Shown in pieces: positions 13,293 through 26,614 of a DNA stretch of 64,000 nucleotides. Source of the DNA: Dipylidium caninum (taxonomy: Eukaryota; Platyhelminthes; Cestoda; Cyclophyllidea; Dipylidiidae). Both the position numbers and the translations under genes were made by a program. The first letter of the stretch is position 1. Each line of letters begins with the position of its first letter. Below the pieces are notes generated by a model. That model was not told the DNA's origin. It saw only the letters and a program-made list of their open reading frames with translations, and searched no databases. The DNA lies in the NCBI GenBank assembly GCA_017562135.1, contig QEYB01001543.1, positions 124,001 to 188,000 on the forward strand, in the 5' to 3' direction.

Positions 13293-16200
13293 GGGCTACA
13301 TAACACTTTTGAAAAAATGTCGCTGGGCGCCATCGTCCTATATCCTGGTGTTGACCAAAGTCCTTTGTACCGCCTTCGGCAGACTTTATCATAACCTGTC
13401 ACAAGAGGGCGCTAACAGTGGCAGTCTTCGCTACCAGGTCAAAAGGTGTCAGAGATGAACTAGCGCTTAGGCGTTTTTAGTCTACTTTTACTAAAAATTA
13501 GAACCAGGTCACTGTCATTTATTTACGAGTCAGGATAAGCAAAGGCAGATAAGCGAGAGTAATCGGTGGGCAAGAAAAACCTGCAGAATTGCATTCACAT
13601 TGCTTGACCATAACAAACTAAGTACACCAATATTTACATACACTTTTCACTATAGGGAAAAAACAACAAGTTAATTTCTTAATAGAATGGGAGAATCTCT
13701 AAGACAGACGTCGCAGTAGTGGGGAGGAGTGTCTGTTGTGGTCATAAAAGCATTAAGATGTCACTACTTTGCCCTGGGACGTGACAGCGCGACAGGCGGT
13801 CGAGTGGCGTTGGAAAAGAATTACTTTGAGCTGGAAGGCTATTTACCAAGCGCAATACGTAGTTGAAATGACAATATTTGTTGTTTGTACACAAACGTGT
13901 CAAACTTTGATCACAAAGTGTGATTATTAACCATATTTTAGTGGCGCATAAAGAGAGGCGGAAGCATCTTGGCATTGGCATCCACCTTACTTCGAACTTC
14001 CCTCACAAAGAGACACCTCGGATTGGCTTATGTGTGGGAGGAACAGGAATTCTTAGATTACATCACGGAATAGATGTAAAAACAGAGGGCACTGAAGTAA
14101 ATAAGAAGGGAAATAATCTGGGACCAGTATTTTAACCCAACCGAATTTTTACATTCTCTTGTAATCTTCATAATCTCTTCACTTTCTCTACAACTATTTC
14201 ATAAAAGTGTGTTTACAATAATCTCTGCTTCGGTCAAAATGGGCATCAAAAAAAGGAAAGCAAGGTGTGAGCAGAGGTAGGAGTGTGGCTTATGTGTACT
14301 GGTATGAAAGTCATGAGTATTTAAGAACAAATTCATGAAAACGAAAATCACGTACACACTTTAAAAGTGACCAAATGACGAGACTAAGTAAAGAAAAAAT
14401 TGCACAACAAAAAAACCAGGGACAGATTGTCAACCTGATCCTCACGGGTTGTACGTTCCAAATGCTTTGTGTGCTTCGTCAAACACGGCTCAAGCGTACA
14501 GAACCACAAATGTTTATGCACATTCTCGGTCGAGGACCTGCATTTTGATTGGTAAGTCATCCATCCAATCAGAGGGCACTTGGTAATTATTGGCTGATTG
14601 CGCAGATTACCACAGTCACTAAAGGTTTGGGATAGATGGACTCAAATGACGTTTCGAATTGTCAGGCTGTGTGTACTCTACCATGGACATTAAAAAGGGG
14701 TTGGGAACTGACAGTGGTATGGAAGAAATGGGAGCTTGCAGTGCCCATGCCCCCGTACGGTTTTATAATTCAGGATAAGTCAGAAGGAGGAACTGCCTCA
14801 AAAAATTTCACTAGTTTGAGAATTTGGATAATAACGGTTGGATTCGTATGGGAGAATTTTCGGTTTTGAACAAATATATCAAGAGGGCACTCATTTTTCA
14901 GGGATTGCTCGACTATTCAGTTGACAAACCCAAATAACTAAAATGAAAGAACATCGAACCAAAAAATTCCAAATTGATAAACATCTAAAATAAAAATTCC
15001 TAAAGCATGGCAAAGTTAACAGCGCTTAAAACAGTCATAACTATGAGAGGCAATGTCTATACGCTTTACTGGGCATCAGAGCTTTGGTCCCATTCCCATT
15101 ATCTGCCATTAATGTTTGGCAGGATGGCAGCGGTGTATTTCTAACCATTTTGCACTCTTATCCCAGGGCGACCGTACATGAGTCGGAAATAATTTTTTCA
15201 AGTTTCCCCCCGAGTAAGCTTGAATTGGTACCGAATATATATGAGATGAGGGCTAAATTGTCAAACGTACTGAGGCGAATGAGGGGAGATGTGGGTTATA
15301 GCTCAGCAAGTCACTGTGAATGGGAGCTGGAAATCCCTACAGTATGCCTTTAGCTAGAGATCAACTTAATGGAGGTGCTTTTCTCGTCACTTCTGTCAAA
15401 ATGATTTTCAAACTGAGGTGTCGAAACCTTCTGGGCTTTATAATATCCACTCCCATACTGCATGACATTTTCTTCGGTCAGGACTGTTATTTGGTTCAGC
15501 CACGTTGCTAATAATTAAATAATTAGGATAACATTGCAAAATTGCTGCGGCGGTGTCAATATTGGAATCAACAGCGAATGAACCTGACACAAATTTGCAA
15601 ATGACGAGGGTTTTATTGGCACCTTAGTTACCTTTAATGCCACCGCGAATGGCTGAACCAACGTCCATTCAAAATCTAGAGGGCTATTGCAATTTTCATC
15701 TTATTTTCTCCTTAGGAACTTCCAGCATCAGTATTTTTAAGTAGACCCCAGTGAGGGTAAAATGAAGAGGGAAGAAAGGTGTAGAAAATCAACTCTGTCA
15801 TTATGTCTCGAGATTTACCTGCCCAAACGATGGTGCACTCGTTAGAAGGGCCCCTTCAAATCTTGATGGGTTAGTGCCTTGGTGAGAGCATTGCCTGAAA
15901 ATGAAAAAACGGTGGGGACGACAAAGACTAAAGAGAAGGAAAAATGGAAGAAGATTAATATTAGCTGATCTGAGCTCACTTGACACTTACATTTTACCTC
16001 ACTTGGAAACCTATACGCATCCTTGAAGGATATTCATAACATCCCGAACTTTCATTGCAGAATAGAATAGCAATGTAATATTGAAATAACCTAAAGATAG
16101 TGAGCATTTTCGACATTGGCCCGCGAAGGGCAAATGCTCCTCGCTATTTTATCACCGACAATCGACAGAACATTGTTTCATTAACTAGCCAATTAAAATT

Positions 16201-17500
16201 CAACCCAGATAACACATATTGTACCGTTATTATTACTTTAAGCAAAAATTGAATTGACTTTAAAACTGACTGACTTGCCACCTTTCCGAAACAACGGCTT
16301 TACACATTACAGGTTCTGATTAAAAGGGACATTATTTTATATCATGCCGCATAACAGAAAAACTTCCTGCTTGAAGAATTTATGAGATTGGGAAGTAACA
16401 GTCGACATCGATTAGCCCTTCTAATTCTCGCGACTGTTGGGGCGGGAAGGAGGGTGAGGAAAATGTACAAAACTTATGCCTATAAATTTTAACTTCCAAG
16501 AAGGCATACATATATATATATTTTGAACAAACAGATAAAAAGCATTTGTGCGCAGACGACATGAGAGAACTTAGCAAGGTAGGGGTAATCAGAATAAAAA
16601 AGACCATTATGTATTGGTTGGCAATAAAGAGGGTAGACAAACAGATATTTTCGCCATATCGTGGGTCAAACAAACAAGACATTCGTCACCATTCCCACTG
16701 GGTCAATGACCAACGCCAACGCGATTTCATTCACTAATTATATATACACACACGCATAATCGGTGACCTCGAGAAGTACCGGGTCCAAAGCATTAGAGCA
16801 CCAGAGCAGGCGGCAATAACGATAAAGGCATGTGGGAAATAAAGGAAATGAGAAGGAGCTCTGGGAGTAACTCCTTCAAATCCTAATTCTGTCTGCTTTG
16901 GCCGCACTGAAGCGGAGGAAAAGGTGTAGCACGCCCCGACAGCCTGCATTCGGGGTTGAGTGTAAATTTGTGGCATTTTTCAAACCACACTAACTCCCCA
17001 GTTTACTTAAGCTGCCACCGCGACGACGAGTTAAACATAAATGAGGCCAATCAGATGACCGATGTGCAGATATCGGTAACACCGTGGGAGATTCGCCCAG
17101 GCTACCGAGCTACTACTGCTCCGTTAGTAGCAGTGACGCCTCTGTAAACATCATCGGCAAAGGCCCATTCGGAGGAACAGCTAGTCATTTGGTGCAACTT
17201 ATTCAACCAGCACTAGCATTGAAAGGCCAACAACATTTTCGGCAATTTGGTTTTAACCTTGAAATGAGAAAAAAAGAGGGAATCCCGGCTATGCCCCTGA
17301 CTGATGCACCTTGCTGGGCTCACAACAATTTCATTAACGATGAAACACATTTTTATTTCTAATCAGAGACTTTACATTCAAGGATCAGAAAAAACTGTAA
17401 CACGTAACTAACAAAGTATCACTAAATAATAGACTCGCTGCGCGTATTTACATAATGTGTGTTGCCTGATTACCGTGTTGGCTTCAATCCTGTCTCCGCC
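13293..17500. other. Gene-poor stretch, nothing supported
   Basis: Open frames of 60-100 codons occur on both strands but none has convincing splice partners, composition or family resemblance. A short TA microsatellite lies near 16508-16523 and a shorter one at about 16738-16746. It may hold untranslated or regulatory sequence of the gene ending upstream, or long introns, but I see no feature that decides this. Confidence 0.4.
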
Positions 17501-17689
17501 ATTACATGTCAGTTGCTTTTCGCGAACGACGTGGTCGTAATGACATTGACAAAGTTGATGACTTTCTCCTTGAGGAGTCTGGAGCGATTTCAAAGACGAA
17601 TTCTGGCCGCTTTCTAACGGATCCACCCCTCAAAGGCACCGAATTGCCTTGTGATGCTGCTTTTCGCGTCTTTACACCATCCCTTTCAC

Positions 17690-18302
17690 TTCGCAGATGA
17701 GTAACCTCAGGATTTGCAAAGCGAAACCCTCTTCTTCATGGTCCTACGTTTCTTCGGCGGAGTCGACAGCCAGTCATCGGGAAGACTCCACCGACGAACC
17801 ACCACGCTTCCGACTATTGATCCGGGTCTTAACGACTACAGAAGCACTCGACTTGGCTTGTCTGCCTCTACGCACAACTCTTTTCACCCGACTTGCCCAA
17901 CGGTCTGGCCTCAAAAGTCCATATGGGTTTCTTGAGGCGACAATATCGCAGTTAATTTACATTTTGATGGTCGAGGTTCAAGGACCTAGTCGTAGTTCCT
18001 TTGCCTCTTCCTCTGCCCATCGACTTCGACGTAGTTGAGATGACTGATGAAGCAGATGCAGAATGAAGCGGAGATACCGCGGAAGTCGCTTTCTTCCTCA
18101 AACTACGTACTCTTTTTTGCTATTTCACATCTGACCCTCTTTTGTTTGACCTCCTTAGCGAGCGAGTGCGCCATGGATACGACGAAATTGCAGCTTCAGG
18201 TCCTTCATTATGTTCTTCATCATCAGGTACTAGCAGTGGAAGTGCAGGCGGAGGGGGTCTGAACAACAAACTCACATCCGACCATCGCGAAAAAAATGAG
18301 TG
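17690..18302 (-). repeat. Decayed Ki-67-like repeat array, left of the inserted duplication
   Basis: Read on the minus strand, about 18302-18120 encodes a degenerate unit (SDVSLLFRPPPPALPLLV, then TRSLRRSNK) resembling the 54-residue repeats of the Ki-67-like gene at 21542-25235 and the decayed units at 21300-21541. At DNA level it shares phrases with 21340-21500, including gtctgaacaacaaactcaca. A basic, Ser-rich open stretch further on (about 17900-17780, RRGRQAKSSASVVVKTR) could be a former C-terminal tail, but that is weaker. Stops and frame changes show it is no longer translated as one unit. Confidence 0.55.
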
Positions 18303-19282
<980 letters not shown>

Positions 19283-20207
19283 TACTATTCTGATCAAGGA
19301 ATGATGTTTGCAAACATTTCACACTTTTGATGTTTATGAATATTTTTTCATGTACCCCTTTAAAAATGGTGAAAAAAAATAAGCATAAGTTTACTCGCAT
19401 TTTTTTGTCTTGCCCTCCTCCTCAGGATAAAAATGGGAGGCTTAAGTGTGGGCAAAGAGGCCAGTTAAATATTTGTGCTGCCACAAATGACACGAAAGCT
19501 CAATCTCTGAGGCGATGGGTCACGTTGATCAGAAAGCCAAACGTCTAGCCTTGCCAACCTCGAGGTAATTTCGAAGAAAAAGCGCCATATAGAGACAAAA
19601 CACCTCAAACATCAAGCAGTGTAATGGATACTTAAAGTGGCTGAAATAGTAGACGGTAGTGTGCGTCAAAAAGTGAACCAGATCTGCTACTACTTAGGAG
19701 AAAATTCTACCCAAACCCACGGAAATGGCGGAGCTCCCGTGGAAATGCAACTAGAGGCTATAGCATGGAACACAGGCATACAAATTGTATTTAAACACTA
19801 GAGCTAATGGTATATGTACAAACAACACAAGAGAAAGCGGACACATTTCAATTCGCGCTTATGTCACAGACCTTACAAACGTCCTCCGTTGCCACGTTAC
19901 GTACCGTACGACCCGACAAAGGCCCTTCCAAAAATGAGAAGTCAATTAAAAAATAATAAAAGGAAAAGACATGCAAAAGAACTCAACATTCTACAACCTT
20001 GCTCGTCTACTATTTTGGTTATGCAAGTACTTAGAGTCAACTTCACTGCGTCGACATTGAAATATGGCCTATGCATCTGGATGTCTTAACAGTAAAAAAT
20101 AATACTGAACAAATGCTACCGATCTATTAAGAATTATCATTATTCTAGATGTGCTTCAAGTTTAACAAAGAGGTACTTTTAAGCACGAGAATTACTAATT
20201 TACCGAT

Positions 20208-21287
20208 TCAATAACAATATCCACTCGAGATCTTTCCTTATCAATTTGTTTGACAAAAGCAACTTCGCCACGATAGGCACCGTTTACAACAAGGGCAGCA
20301 TCCCAACAGGTGGAATTACTGTTTCCACATGATCTTGATCAACTTTTAACCTAGTTGCGGAAGAATTGAGAACCCGTACGACAGCCTAATTAATTAAGAA
20401 AAGTAAGGCGTATGTTTAAGAAAGTCTTAAGTCAAAACTAAAATGAGCTATTACGGACGCCTTCTTCCACAGCACACTAACAATTTGCGGACCACCATTG
20501 CTCATGCAGTGTCATTTACCAATGCAGGCATAAATTCATGAATCTAAACTAAATGAATACCGTATAGTCATCTTCCATGTCCACAACCACAGCATGCCGA
20601 TAGAGGAGGTCTTTGGGAAGCTTCCGGTGGACCAATTTGACCTCGATTCCAACAGTCAACCAATAGTCTTTGCGATTGCGTTTCTCCTTGCACATTTCCT
20701 CTTCAATCATTAATTCATCCAGTGTGCTTCGTTTAGTTCCAGACACTGAAGTCGATGTGGACAAAGCCGATTGAGTTGGCGGCTTATCAGCAAGTGAAGT
20801 CTTGCTTTTTTGTGCCCTTCTCTCCGCAACTAAAAGGGGATTCTAAGAAAGAAATACGAAGTGGTAACAAACTATGTGACCATAAACAAGAGAAAATAGG
20901 GTCCGATACAAGCCTTTACATCATGCAAACCGGACTGCAAAGGACTTATTAGAAAGAAAGTGCACAGTTAACTTAATTTTCTTACAGTTACCTTATGCTT
21001 CTTTGTAGAAATAGCCGGTATTTCTGTTAGGAAACTTTTGGGAGTCGGTGCATCATCTGGACGACTTGGTGAAACCCGGTCACTGTTCAGTGTCCCCTCG
21101 ATAGGTTGCGGGTCTTCGGCTGTTCCCCTCTTATTAAGTGATTCGTCACTTTTATGTCTGCCTAAATCAGGCTTCAGCCGTCTTTAGGCAAGACATAAAT
21201 CCAGCGTCATAGGTTCATTATTATCGTCCCGAATGAGTGGCTTCACCTGTTTAGATCCTTTTCCTCTCCTGCCGAATTGTTAAAGCT
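20208..21287 (-). pseudogene. KIN17 pseudogene fragment (3' exons only)
   Basis: Corresponds to KIN17 exons 2 (part), 3 and 4 at 30440-31530. Exon 3 is still open (STLDELMIEEEMCKEKRNRK). Exon 2 has a nonsense change: the codon TCA in LASRR of the intact gene is TAA here, at 21184-21186. Exon 4 has a one-base deletion around 20300 (GCAGCATCCCAAC versus GCAGGATCCCCAAC on the plus strand) that shifts the last KOW segment. The zinc finger and winged-helix part encoded by exon 1 are absent. It is therefore a dead partial copy produced by the segmental duplication. Confidence 0.88.
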
Positions 21288-21299
21288 CTCTGGCTGGTT

Positions 21300-21541
21300 A
21301 ATGCTGGTGTAGACGCCGGAATATTCAACAACATACTCACATCTGACCCTCGTGAACAACGAGTGTCTTTTGTTGACCTCGTTATGCAGCGAGTGCGCGA
21401 TGGGTACGGCGAAATTTCAGCTTCAGCTAACAGTGGAAGCGTAGACGGAGGAGTCTGAACAACAAACTCACATCTGAACGTCGCGAAAAATGAGTGACCT
21501 TTGGCGAGTGTCTGGGCGATGGTTTCGGCGAAATCTGAGCT
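21300..21541 (-). repeat. Decayed Ki-67-like repeat units beyond the stop codon
   Basis: Immediately downstream of the TGA of the Ki-67-like gene, minus-strand sequence still resembles its repeat units (FVVQTPPSTLPLLAEAEIS, SRTRCITRSTK, SDVSMLLNIP) but with frame changes and stops. This implies that the coding array once extended further. It joins the inserted duplication at about 21290. Confidence 0.6.
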
Positions 21542-24500
21542 TCAAGAGCCTTCATGACGTTTTCGTCGAAGTTTAGGCTTCGGAGCTCTCAACAACAAAC
21601 TGACATCCGATAAATATGACAAATAAGTGGGCTGTGTTAACCTAGTTCCATTGAGAACAACTTGTGGCTCCGGTATCATATTGTCCTGTGGGGTCTTCAT
21701 GCCGTCTTGATCACCACGTAGCGGCAATGGAGGTTTCGACTTCGCGGTTCCCCCCAACTCACCAACACTCGACGATTGCGAGCAAGTAAGCACCTTTGCT
21801 GACCTTGTTAGCTTGCGAGGGACCGATGGCTTCTCTGAGGTACGAGGTTTCGGGACCCTCCTGACCTCTTGATCATCAACAGGTCCCAGTGGAAGTGTGG
21901 ACATGGGAGTTTTCAACAACAGACTATCAGCCAATACTCGCGAATAATCTAAGACCTTCGATGACCTCGACCATTTGCGAGTGACCGATGGCTTCTCTGA
22001 AGTCGAAGCTTTCGCGGTCTTCATGCCGTCTTGATCACCACGTAGCGGCAATGGAGGTTTCGACTTCGCGGTTCCCCCCAACTCACCAACACTCGACGAT
22101 TGCGAGCAAGTAAGCACCTTTGCTGACCTTGTTAGCTTGCGAGGGACCGATGGCTTCTCTGAGGTACGAGGTTTCGGGACCCTCCTGACCTCTTGATCAT
22201 CAACAGGTCCCAGTGGAAGTGTGGACATGGGAGTTTTCAACAACAGACTATCAGCCAATACTCGCGAATAATCTAAGACCTTCGATGACCTCGACCATTT
22301 GCGAGCGACTGATAGCTTTGATGAAGTCTGAGCTTTGGGCACCTTCATGTTTTCTCGATCATTAGATAATTGCAAAAACCCACTAACACTCAACAATCGC
22401 GAAGAATTAAGGGTTTTTTCTGAAGTTGTCAGCTCCCCAACAGCTTGTGAGTCCAATGAAATTTGCTCTTTCGACACTTTCGCAATATCTCCGTCATCAG
22501 ATGAATGAAATGCAAGTGTAGCCATAGGAGTTCTTAACAATTCACTAACACCCGACATTCGCGGCAAGGTAGAGTACCTCGTTGACCTAGTCAGTCTTCG
22601 AACACCTTGTAATTTCGGTGAAACTTGAGGTTTCGGGATTTTCGTGGCTCCCCGATTACCAGACAATTGCGGTGTCAGTGTCATTTTGGCAGCTTCCACT
22701 AACTTCAACACGCCCGCCAGATTCAATAAGGCCCGTCTCCGTGTCTCCATACTCCTGCCAGTGCCAGTGCCAGTGCCAACCAACCTCTTCGGGATGGCAA
22801 TATTAGAAGGCAATGAGCCTGATAACTTTGCTGTCCCTGTAAGCGAATACGTTTCAGACGTGGGAGTACAAAGTTGAGCTTTAGACGGCCGTTCAGTTTC
22901 AGGTGACAAAACAGCGTCCGCCTCAATGATGGAGGAAATGGTCGCATCCATAGAGTTCTGTGAACCACATATACTAACTAATTCTGCATTTTCGCCCACT
23001 AGGATTTTCTGCATTCCAAGTTCTCCACTGCAACTGGTTCCAGTATACTCCTTCAGAGTACTCATGTCTGAGCAATTGCGGGAGACTATAGTATATGTGG
23101 CTGGTAGTTCGTGGCTTGACTGTGTGATTTCATGGTTCCAAGTCGTAGATGCCCCATCATGTGAAGATGGAAAAATTGGAATATCAATACTTCCTGAGTC
23201 ATAAGGGAATGGCAGTTGAGAACTCACCGCCGAGTTTCCAGACGCTATAGATCTCACCGATGGAATTGACCGACTACTGCTCAAAGTAATCGTTTTCCCC
23301 ACAACACCCACAGATCCAGTTGCACTGGTTGTAGGTGGAGAAGTTGCGTGCCTCTGACGCCCAACTACGAACTCTTCACTTGTTCCCTGTGCTCCGACAA
23401 CGCTTACCGGCGATTGCAAAAGGGCATCACGAGAAGTAAGCCCAGAGACGTCAACACAGACAAAGACACCAAAGGAATCCCTCAGATTAGATTCATCAGG
23501 CCAGGAAAACCTTGACCGCGCCTTTTTAACGTGGGGATAACCTGCTTCAGATCCGTATGGACGAATTCCCGGTAAGCCATTCGAAGCGGTTTCAGAATCA
23601 ACAACGTTAACATCCATTAAATTTCCTGTAAAACTACTATAACCAGAACAGGACCCCAATTTCATCGAGGAACGCTCTTTTTCTGATGCTTCCAACGATG
23701 CACAGCGTCTAGCCCGTCGTCTTCGTAGCATTGGAGTGGGCTCCGAAGGCGAACGCCGTTGCACGCTGCGGGAGCCAATATACTCACCCGAACTTGAAAG
23801 CAATCGGCCACATCTAGTTGGAATCGAAGGCATACCCGAACCAACTTGTTCCCGTCTGATTTGCGTACTGAATTGCTCATCTATAGTTACTTCGTGGTAT
23901 TCACCTGTTGAACAGTTGCTGTCGTCTCCCTCAAATGACGCTCCATTTCCATCATTAACTTTAATAAGTTCATTAGCGTTTTTAACCACGGGAGATTCGC
24001 GTGACAAATCTCCGGGTGATATGATTGTAACAGTATTTTCCGCCGTCTGACCATGATGAATTTCATTCCTTGACAAGTCCGCCTCAGTAGCAACTGTGGG
24101 AGAAGCCCCAGGCGAAAAGGAAGACGCATTAACGCCAGATGCCACGTTGCCATCAACTCCTTGCAAGCAACGATCACCCGGCCTCGACAGTGGCAGAACA
24201 GGGGGGGAATGATCATCAATATCGATCGATTCAGCATACAAATCAAACTGATTATTAAGGTTCGCATTCGATAAATGGGAAAGTGAATGATCCGTCTCCA
24301 TGTTTGTGGCAGACGAATGGCATGGGAAAGGCGGAGAATGTAAAGTGCGGCTGGATCGCAGTTCGCCAACTACGCTGAATTTCACACTTTTTCGAACCGA
24401 GTTTTGAGCACTACCCAAATGTGAAAAGCACTTCTTAGCCACGGAACATCGTTTCAAACTATGGCGTTGGACACCGTATAGAGGTGTTGGTGGAACTGGG

Positions 24501-25235
24501 CGAGTCGGCGTCGCACAGTACCTCTCCCTCGTGGAGAGACCCCTACGGTGAGTAGACAATGTTGGGGTCTTTATTCGTGGAGGTCGTACCGGTGAAGATT
24601 TCGGCGAACTCGATATCACTTTCGGTAAGTGAGACGCTTCAGATAGGTATTTAGATTTGGAAGGTATCGGAGACAGAGTAAAGCCTTTCCTTGGATGTGA
24701 GACGGCCTATGAATAAATCCAATTCCTATCAGAAATTTCCATTTACAGATGAAAAGCTACAAAGAGCTAAGGATAGTGATCACTTATATCGTAGCACACA
24801 AAATCAGTGAGGAATAAGAAGAAGTAAGTGAAGACCTGTGGTCAAACTTATGCACAAACAATGTTACACAGCATACCGGCTTGAGAATCCAAGGCGAATT
24901 TTGGGGATAAAGAAATTTGAAACCTCGGTCCACTATAGTCAACAGACTGTTGTGGGTGACAAAAGTTCTTTCAGAAACAGGGACACCATTCAGAAAAGTT
25001 TTCGAATGCTTCGCGAGATTTTCCACAAAAACGCGACCATTCTCCACTTGCTCCAATTTGCAATGAAAGGGTTCAACTGTGTCTAACCTGATGTGCACAT
25101 CACAAGAAGCGTCGCTAAAGCAGTAAGTAGGAGTTTATCTCACCTTCCAAAGATGCACTTATCAGACCTCCAATCACAAAAAGCACCAACAGTGCCATTA
25201 CGCTTAAGGATAACTATATAACCTCCGAGATCCAT
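21542..25235 (-). CDS. Ki-67-like protein: FHA domain, candidate PP1 motif, tandem repeats
   Basis: Three exons (25235-25144, 25114-24877, 24706-21542) join in phase to give 1164 residues. Residues 1-100 form an FHA domain: IVILKRNGTVGAF, then CDVHIRLDTVEPFHCKLE, FLNGVPVSE and LLTIVDRGFKF. This is close in layout to the N-terminal FHA domain of Ki-67, whose corresponding strands read IKRSG, CDIRIQ, HCKIE and IIDRSFRY. KSVKF at about 216-220, followed by VVGEL, fits the PP1-docking RVxF pattern that Ki-67 and RepoMan carry. SP/TP sites are common (SSPVRPP, IKTPT, VPPTPL). Residues about 780-1160 are 54-residue repeats (TPM/T..LPL..., PK...S.K, RK.SRS.KVL). In animals Ki-67 is a nucleolar and perichromosomal protein; that role is inference here. 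Neighbouring decayed repeats suggest a 3' truncation. An unrelated FHA protein with convergent repeats is the alternative. Confidence 0.7.
21692..22305 (-). repeat. Recent in-frame tandem duplication, 324-bp period
   Basis: Positions 21692-21981 and 22016-22305 appear identical by eye over 290 bases, at an offset of 324 bp (108 codons). Each 108-residue unit is itself two diverged 54-residue repeats. Exact identity against the diverged neighbouring units implies a very recent duplication or gene conversion. Because the period is a multiple of three, the reading frame is kept. Confidence 0.92.
25115..25143 (-). other. 29-nt intron in the Ki-67-like gene
   Basis: The intron begins GTGAGATAAA and ends TGCTTTAG. 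Removing it joins the codon AG|C and restores the FHA frame (CIFG-S-DASCDVHI). Its length is not a multiple of three and the surrounding frames only agree when it is removed. Confidence 0.75.
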
Positions 25236-26614
25236 CACGAAAGGCTGGAACCTGAACCAAGCAACCGTACCAGTAGCTTCATTCAAACTCTTTGTCGGCG
25301 CTACCACGGTTATTCGGAACGCTCAATTCGTTAAAACAAAGTATGGGGAATAAATTTTTCCTTTCCAATCAGCTAGATCTTACAGCGATGGTAATACTCA
25401 AGTGCATTACGGAGATGGAATTAGGGACAGTGAAATTATTAACATTGGAGGCGCATTCCTCCAGAAAATATTATTCAAACCAAAGTTGCGTGTCGCTAAG
25501 CGATAAACTACTTAGGAACGCAGCCCACAAGACATCAAGCCACACCCCTGTTTGCCAAATTGCGCAAAATGATTTTTCCTCTCCTATCTGGGGAAAATTA
25601 TCATTTGGTCAAATATGCTTCAACGATCACCCAGCAGCCACCGTCCAGGATACAAATCACAATCCACTTTCCACTAATATACTCGTGTAATTTATCACAG
25701 TTTTGTGAAAACTTGCTTCGAACATGAGATTGTTCTGCTTTACTCCTAATAATTGATCAAAGAGAAACCCGGTTTGAGGAGGATCCGGCTTTCCATCTAA
25801 GCGGCCAGCCGACTCCTTCACGGGAGCACCAATATCGTCGAATGTAGTTCATTGTGGTTTATGGGAGCCTTTCCGCTGTGTACATGTTCGGAAATTATTC
25901 GTGTTCCTCACGTGAATGCGGTTGATGACTACTACAATATGCTTGGAGATGCAAATATGAAAAAGGAAATACTCTGAGTGTACAGTGTTTGACCTTCATA
26001 ACGTTCATTCTATGCCACATTCTTTCAGTAGGGAGTAGACCCGTGTTTATGTAATGGTTCAACTCGGTTCTATTTAACAATTATGTTCGCTCTTCTCCAT
26101 ATTGTTGTTATTCGAGCCTGGATGCCTCCCGAATAATTTGCAGACTAACACTTTGTTGTCTTGTAGAATAAATCGATTTTACTGAGCCCCGTTCCTTCAC
26201 CGAACACAAACGGATAGTGCATTTATCTCAAATTTACTGTTTTCCACATATTTCGACCCAAGAATTAATCGCAATATGAATACTGAATGCGATAGCCGCA
26301 TTATGCAGTAGCGTGTATTCTGACTTCAAGTATTTCGTATGCATACATTCTAGCGCAGCTTCAACTGGTGGGTTTCTGCAATAGCTAAATTCGCAAGTAG
26401 CCTGCCCTGCAATACCCTTGTCCCGTATTTATAAACTTCCGGTCTTTGTGCATGTGAATAATACCTTTTATTCCACACAGGCAAATTATTATGACTTCTA
26501 GAGAGAAGAATTTCGGTGAATAAAACTGATGCAGACTTGTCCAGGCACCAATCGAGAGTTAGGTAAATAATTTCTTGGCGCGTTTCTTACGAATCCATGA
26601 CAAAAGGCGGCAAG
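25236..26614. other. Intergenic region, nothing supported
   Basis: Upstream of the Ki-67-like gene and downstream of the 7TM gene. A 132-codon open frame at 25292-25690 (+) has no family resemblance or splice partners. It presumably holds the Ki-67-like promoter and the 7TM 3' untranslated sequence. Confidence 0.4.

Noticed and set aside
15084..15353. 89-codon open frame
   Set aside because: Ordinary composition but no splice signals or family resemblance; isolated in a gene-poor stretch.
22618..24369. Several open frames of 60-160 codons on both strands within the Ki-67-like exon
   Set aside because: Shadows of the long coding exon; none has features of its own.
25292..25690. 132-codon open frame upstream of the Ki-67-like gene
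   Set aside because: No domain, hydrophobic pattern or splice partner; it overlaps the 5' end region of the opposite-strand gene and looks like a chance frame.
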